From Ramazzottius varieornatus (lineage: Eukaryota > Tardigrada > Eutardigrada > Parachela > Ramazzottiidae): a stretch of DNA of 64,000 nucleotides. Shown piece by piece: positions 61,209 through 64,000 of the stretch (the first letter of the stretch is position 1; every line of letters starts with the position of its first letter). The notes beneath the pieces were generated by a model. It ran no database searches, was not told where the DNA came from, and saw nothing but the letters and a program-made list of their open reading frames with translations. Made by a program: the position numbers and the translations under genes. Location of the stretch: contig BDGG01000001.1 in NCBI GenBank assembly GCA_001949185.1, positions 5,076,629 to 5,140,628 on the forward strand. The letters are read 5' to 3'.

Positions 61209-61694
61209 CCTTCAGCAGTTCTCTCGAAAATCAACCAAACCTCTTGTACACTTCGCACAGCCGATGGTACAAGTTTTCATGGAAGAGCGAAAGTCAAGAT
61301 TTTGTCAGAAGATGCGTTAGACAACTAAAGTTAAGAGATTAGTCGCCCTCTTGCGACAACTTGTGCCGTATGGTGTGCTTGATTTTGTAATCGCTTAGTC
61401 ATCTCTCACTCGAAGGTTTACATGGGTGGTTGTCCTCTAAGAACTATATGCATTTGGAACGATAATCACTCGTTGACTCTGAAAAAACTGTGACTTTTTA
61501 CATTTACCATAGCGGAATTCAGCTTTCCGCTCCACTTTGGTCTTTTTTTTCCGCTTTCGTAGTTTTCTACGGATTCCGCGTCGCTACGTTCAGTTTTGGC
61601 CAGAGCTCCGTCCGCTATAGTTTCGCTGCAACTCGAAGCGAAGCGGATAGCGACCACCAAAACGCTACGCCGCTCCAAAACCGCTCATCCCTGG

Positions 61695-62334
61695 CTAGTT
61701 TGCCGACCTCCCATATGAAGCAGTGAATTTACTGAAAGCAAGGTTCTTGTAAAATCGGTCCTGCTTATTACCCATATGAAATCCGAGCTTGAACGTGTTC
61801 TTGTGGTCGGGGAATTCTAGTCCAAGGGCTTTTACCACTGTCTTCTCGAACGATTTCCGGTTGTCAGTGGATAGAGGTTCTTTGAGCTGCTCCGCGTAAT
61901 ACTTCACAAGGCTTTCAGCCAGCAACCAACTGCCTGGCACAACTCCCAGTGCGTTGCGTATGACGTCACACTCTTCTGCAAATGCCATTCGTTCCTAGTC
62001 TCTCTTCTCACGTACGCGATTCTTGACTGGCTTCTTCTCACATTCCATCACAGCGTCGAATTCCTCGGGCAAATACCGATCCGTTCCGAAGGCTGAGCGT
62101 TGAATCCAGCTATTTTGAGAATCCGGATAACCATCCCATTTGACGTATATAAGGAGAGCCCAAAACACTGGTCAGCTGTCGACGGTCCAAAATCTTCTCA
62201 ACATAATACTTCTTACGCTTGCGGTCAGCCGTGGTCACACTCGCTGGCAACGGAAGCTTCTTTCCCTTCAATTTTTCCTTTCTTCCGTGCATCTGAAGAT
62301 CTCTCCATTGTCCCGTATTGAGGCAGAAAGACAC
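61695..62334 (-). pseudogene. Chromodomain + winged-helix-like accessory protein, broken
   Basis: From ATG 62334 a lysine-rich leader runs into YYVEKILDRRQ. The second half of the chromodomain (LIYVKWDGYPDSQNSWIQRS) is readable only in another frame, so a shift lies near 62160. After LPEEFDAVMECEKKP a TAG at 61998-62000 interrupts. Then MAFAEECDVIRNALGVVPGS begins a C-terminal domain ending DRFYKNLAFSKF. That domain parallels the one at 44.9-45.2 kb (QPIFYENLRF) in spacing and character. It lies about 330 nt downstream of the second CACTA-like transposase, on the same strand. No RING is present. Confidence 0.6.
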
Positions 62335-62425
62335 ATTAACGACGGAAAACTGCAGCAGAAGAAGGCGATCTTAGTTGAAACCAACTGAATGACCACTGTC
62401 CGACTATTACACATTGGTAAGTTAT

Positions 62426-62459
62426 ATAGACAAGCTCGAGTTACATAGACAAGCTCGAG
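62426..62459. repeat. Short tandem duplication
   Basis: ATAGACAAGCTCGAG occurs twice, at 62426 and 62445, in the spacer between transposase and chromodomain genes. Confidence 0.8.
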
Positions 62460-62665
62460 TGTTAGACCCGAGCACTTGGCTTGTCTGTCCCATTACTGTA
62501 TAGTGTTTGGCTGTGCTCTCTCTACGGGCAAAGCACCCACAGTGGTGCAATTGCTGACCCAGTCTGGTGCAATCCGGTATGGGTCAGCAAGTCACTTCGC
62601 AGTTCCGAATAACGCGAACAGCTTCCGATATTTCTCATTGGAGAGATGTTATTGGTATTATTTAT

Positions 62666-64000
62666 TCATGTAGTCATGTAGATATTTGAGGGCGGACTCA
62701 CAATAATTCCTGAATCATCGTCGGACCAAGCCAGAAAAGCAACATGTTCTCGAAGATCGGAGGTAGGCAACAGAATATTTTCAGAAGTTCTAATATAAAA
62801 GATATGAGGACACTCTGCCCTGAATAGCCCAGCAATTCTGTCTTCCATCTCATCCTCGTCCGGCTTTCTGAACAGCTTCGCATACACAAATGTGTGCAGA
62901 ATATTTTTGTTCTCACAATCCATAACTGCTATGATCATGTCTATGTGCATTACACGCTTGTTCACATCGGTAACAATGAACTCATTCTTCTGGTGCGACT
63001 GACCACGCATTTTCGTTCTTACAACGATTCTCACTTCAACCGCAGCTCTTCTGAAGCAGTGAACTCTGACTCGCGACCAACATTCTTTCCTCCTTCTTCC
63101 TTCTCGTCTCACTTCCGCGTACGCTTCCCCGTCTTCGATCACATTAGATTGGCCACTCAACCGGCAAGTTCCGGCTGCTCCTTTGATGACGTAGGGTGAT
63201 GCGGGCACTCCTATTAGTCTCTTATCTGTTGTCACAATCTTGCTGTTTCCGAAACACAGCATGTCTTCCATGTGTGCCGTACACCCCTGCAGCTTTAGGA
63301 AACTGTCCATGATGTTCTTTGTGTTGTTGTACGTGCCGCAAATCTTGCGTGTTACTTGCCCTATCTGATTTTCCGGACGATAGCAAGACGAAAGATGCAG
63401 CGGTCCGAAGAGTTTAATCGCGAGGGCCAAGTGGAGCATCAAATGAATAGAGTATTTCGTTTGTTCGATCCCGAAATAGTCTTGGAAGGTTTTCACATAT
63501 CTTGTGCATCTGCTCTCAATCTCCTTCAGAGATTCATGTTTGATCTCGTCCTGGGTGGCAAGCCACCCGATACGGCTCAGGAGACAGACGAGGAAGTAAA
63601 ATCCCTCTGAACAGTTTCCCTTCAAGACGAAAGGTGCAGCGTGCTGTATAAAGAATTTGAGCTCATGTGCCTTCCATGACTTGTAATCGTCCAGTGACCG
63701 CACACTTCTGTTCTGATGGCCCGGTAGAGCGACGGACATCCACAACCGCTCAATTGCGTTCAGCTGTGCTTTGGTTATTCCACTGTTACCGTCGACAGTT
63801 ATGATCTGAGCGATTATCCATCGCACCACACCTTCATCAAACTGATGCATGATGTCCAGAAGGAAGGCCAGTACCATATCGAACTTAACCCAGAATCTGA
63901 GTATCGAAGGTCTCCGAAAGCCTTTGGTCATTCTTTCGGCCAGGAGAAACCTTTTCTCTTTCACCGGCATCTTTTCCCACTCTTCGGCGAAGTCGACGAA
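62666..64000 (-). CDS. CACTA-like transposase 2, C-terminal part, continues beyond window
   Basis: An uninterrupted frame from the window edge to the stop at 62666 (at least 444 codons). The Transposase_21 end motif LLDIMHQFDEGVVRWI is followed by a DUF4218-like region (LERLWMSVALPGH-type block, WKAHELKFFIQHAAPFVL, MLHLALAIKLFGPLHLSSCY, ENQIGQVTRKICGTYNNT). A lineage-specific C-terminal domain ends SPPSNIYMTT. It aligns throughout with copy 1 (39.7-42.4 kb), which ends SPPANIFPTT, but the two are clearly diverged. This copy has no stops in view and might be intact. CACTA-type transposases cut and paste DNA ending in CACTA-like termini. Confidence 0.8.
   Translation of the reverse strand, partial: FVDFAEEWEKMPVKEKRFLLAERMTKGFRRPSILRFWVKFDMVLAFLLDIMHQFDEGVVRWIIAQIITVDGNSGITKAQLNAIERLWMSVALPGHQNRSVRSLDDYKSWKAHELKFFIQHAAPFVLKGNCSEGFYFLVCLLSRIGWLATQDEIKHESLKEIESRCTRYVKTFQDYFGIEQTKYSIHLMLHLALAIKLFGPLHLSSCYRPENQIGQVTRKICGTYNNTKNIMDSFLKLQGCTAHMEDMLCFGNSKIVTTDKRLIGVPASPYVIKGAAGTCRLSGQSNVIEDGEAYAEVRREGRRRKECWSRVRVHCFRRAAVEVRIVVRTKMRGQSHQKNEFIVTDVNKRVMHIDMIIAVMDCENKNILHTFVYAKLFRKPDEDEMEDRIAGLFRAECPHIFYIRTSENILLPTSDLREHVAFLAWSDDDSGIIVSPPSNIYMTT

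Overview
The window is animal nuclear DNA. It carries spliced protein genes with mostly very short introns (about 57-140 nt, GT-AG), conserved metazoan housekeeping genes, and many decayed DNA transposons. The taxon is not resolved; a compact-intron invertebrate fits. Reconstructing exons by frame and splice phase recovers several genes that no single open frame shows.

Host genes, left to right: PTEN phosphatase (-, 3' end outside the window); two broken tandem copies of an unidentified gene (+); a MATH-BTB SPOP-like adaptor (+); a beta-1,3-galactosyltransferase (-); mitochondrial Mn superoxide dismutase (-), divergent from Jagunal (+) across 490 bp; an ankyrin-patatin iPLA2/PLA2G6 homologue (-); a small single-pass membrane protein (-); a BED-finger/DUF7869-like gene (+) that may be a domesticated or intact transposase; proteasome subunit Rpn10/PSMD4 (-, eight exons); an extended synaptotagmin (+) with a 3.35-kb repeat-filled intron; and a BEN-domain protein (-).

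From about 39.6 kb onward the window is mainly mobile DNA. It holds two CACTA-like (Transposase_21/DUF4218) elements, a MULE of about 5.4 kb with terminal inverted repeats of about 110 bp, a Penelope-like fragment and a decayed hAT element. Chromodomain genes recur beside the transposases in the same orientation. One lies inside the MULE inverted repeats, and one lies just downstream of each CACTA-like transposase. The latter two also share a C-terminal domain that looks like a winged helix. This suggests two-gene transposons that encode a chromatin-reading accessory protein. Most of these elements carry frameshifts or stops.

Short inverted-repeat (MITE-like) elements sit between genes and in introns. 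A 10-bp direct repeat exactly at the two splice sites of the long synaptotagmin intron suggests that intron arose by transposon insertion. One 50-base assembly gap lies at 44560-44609.
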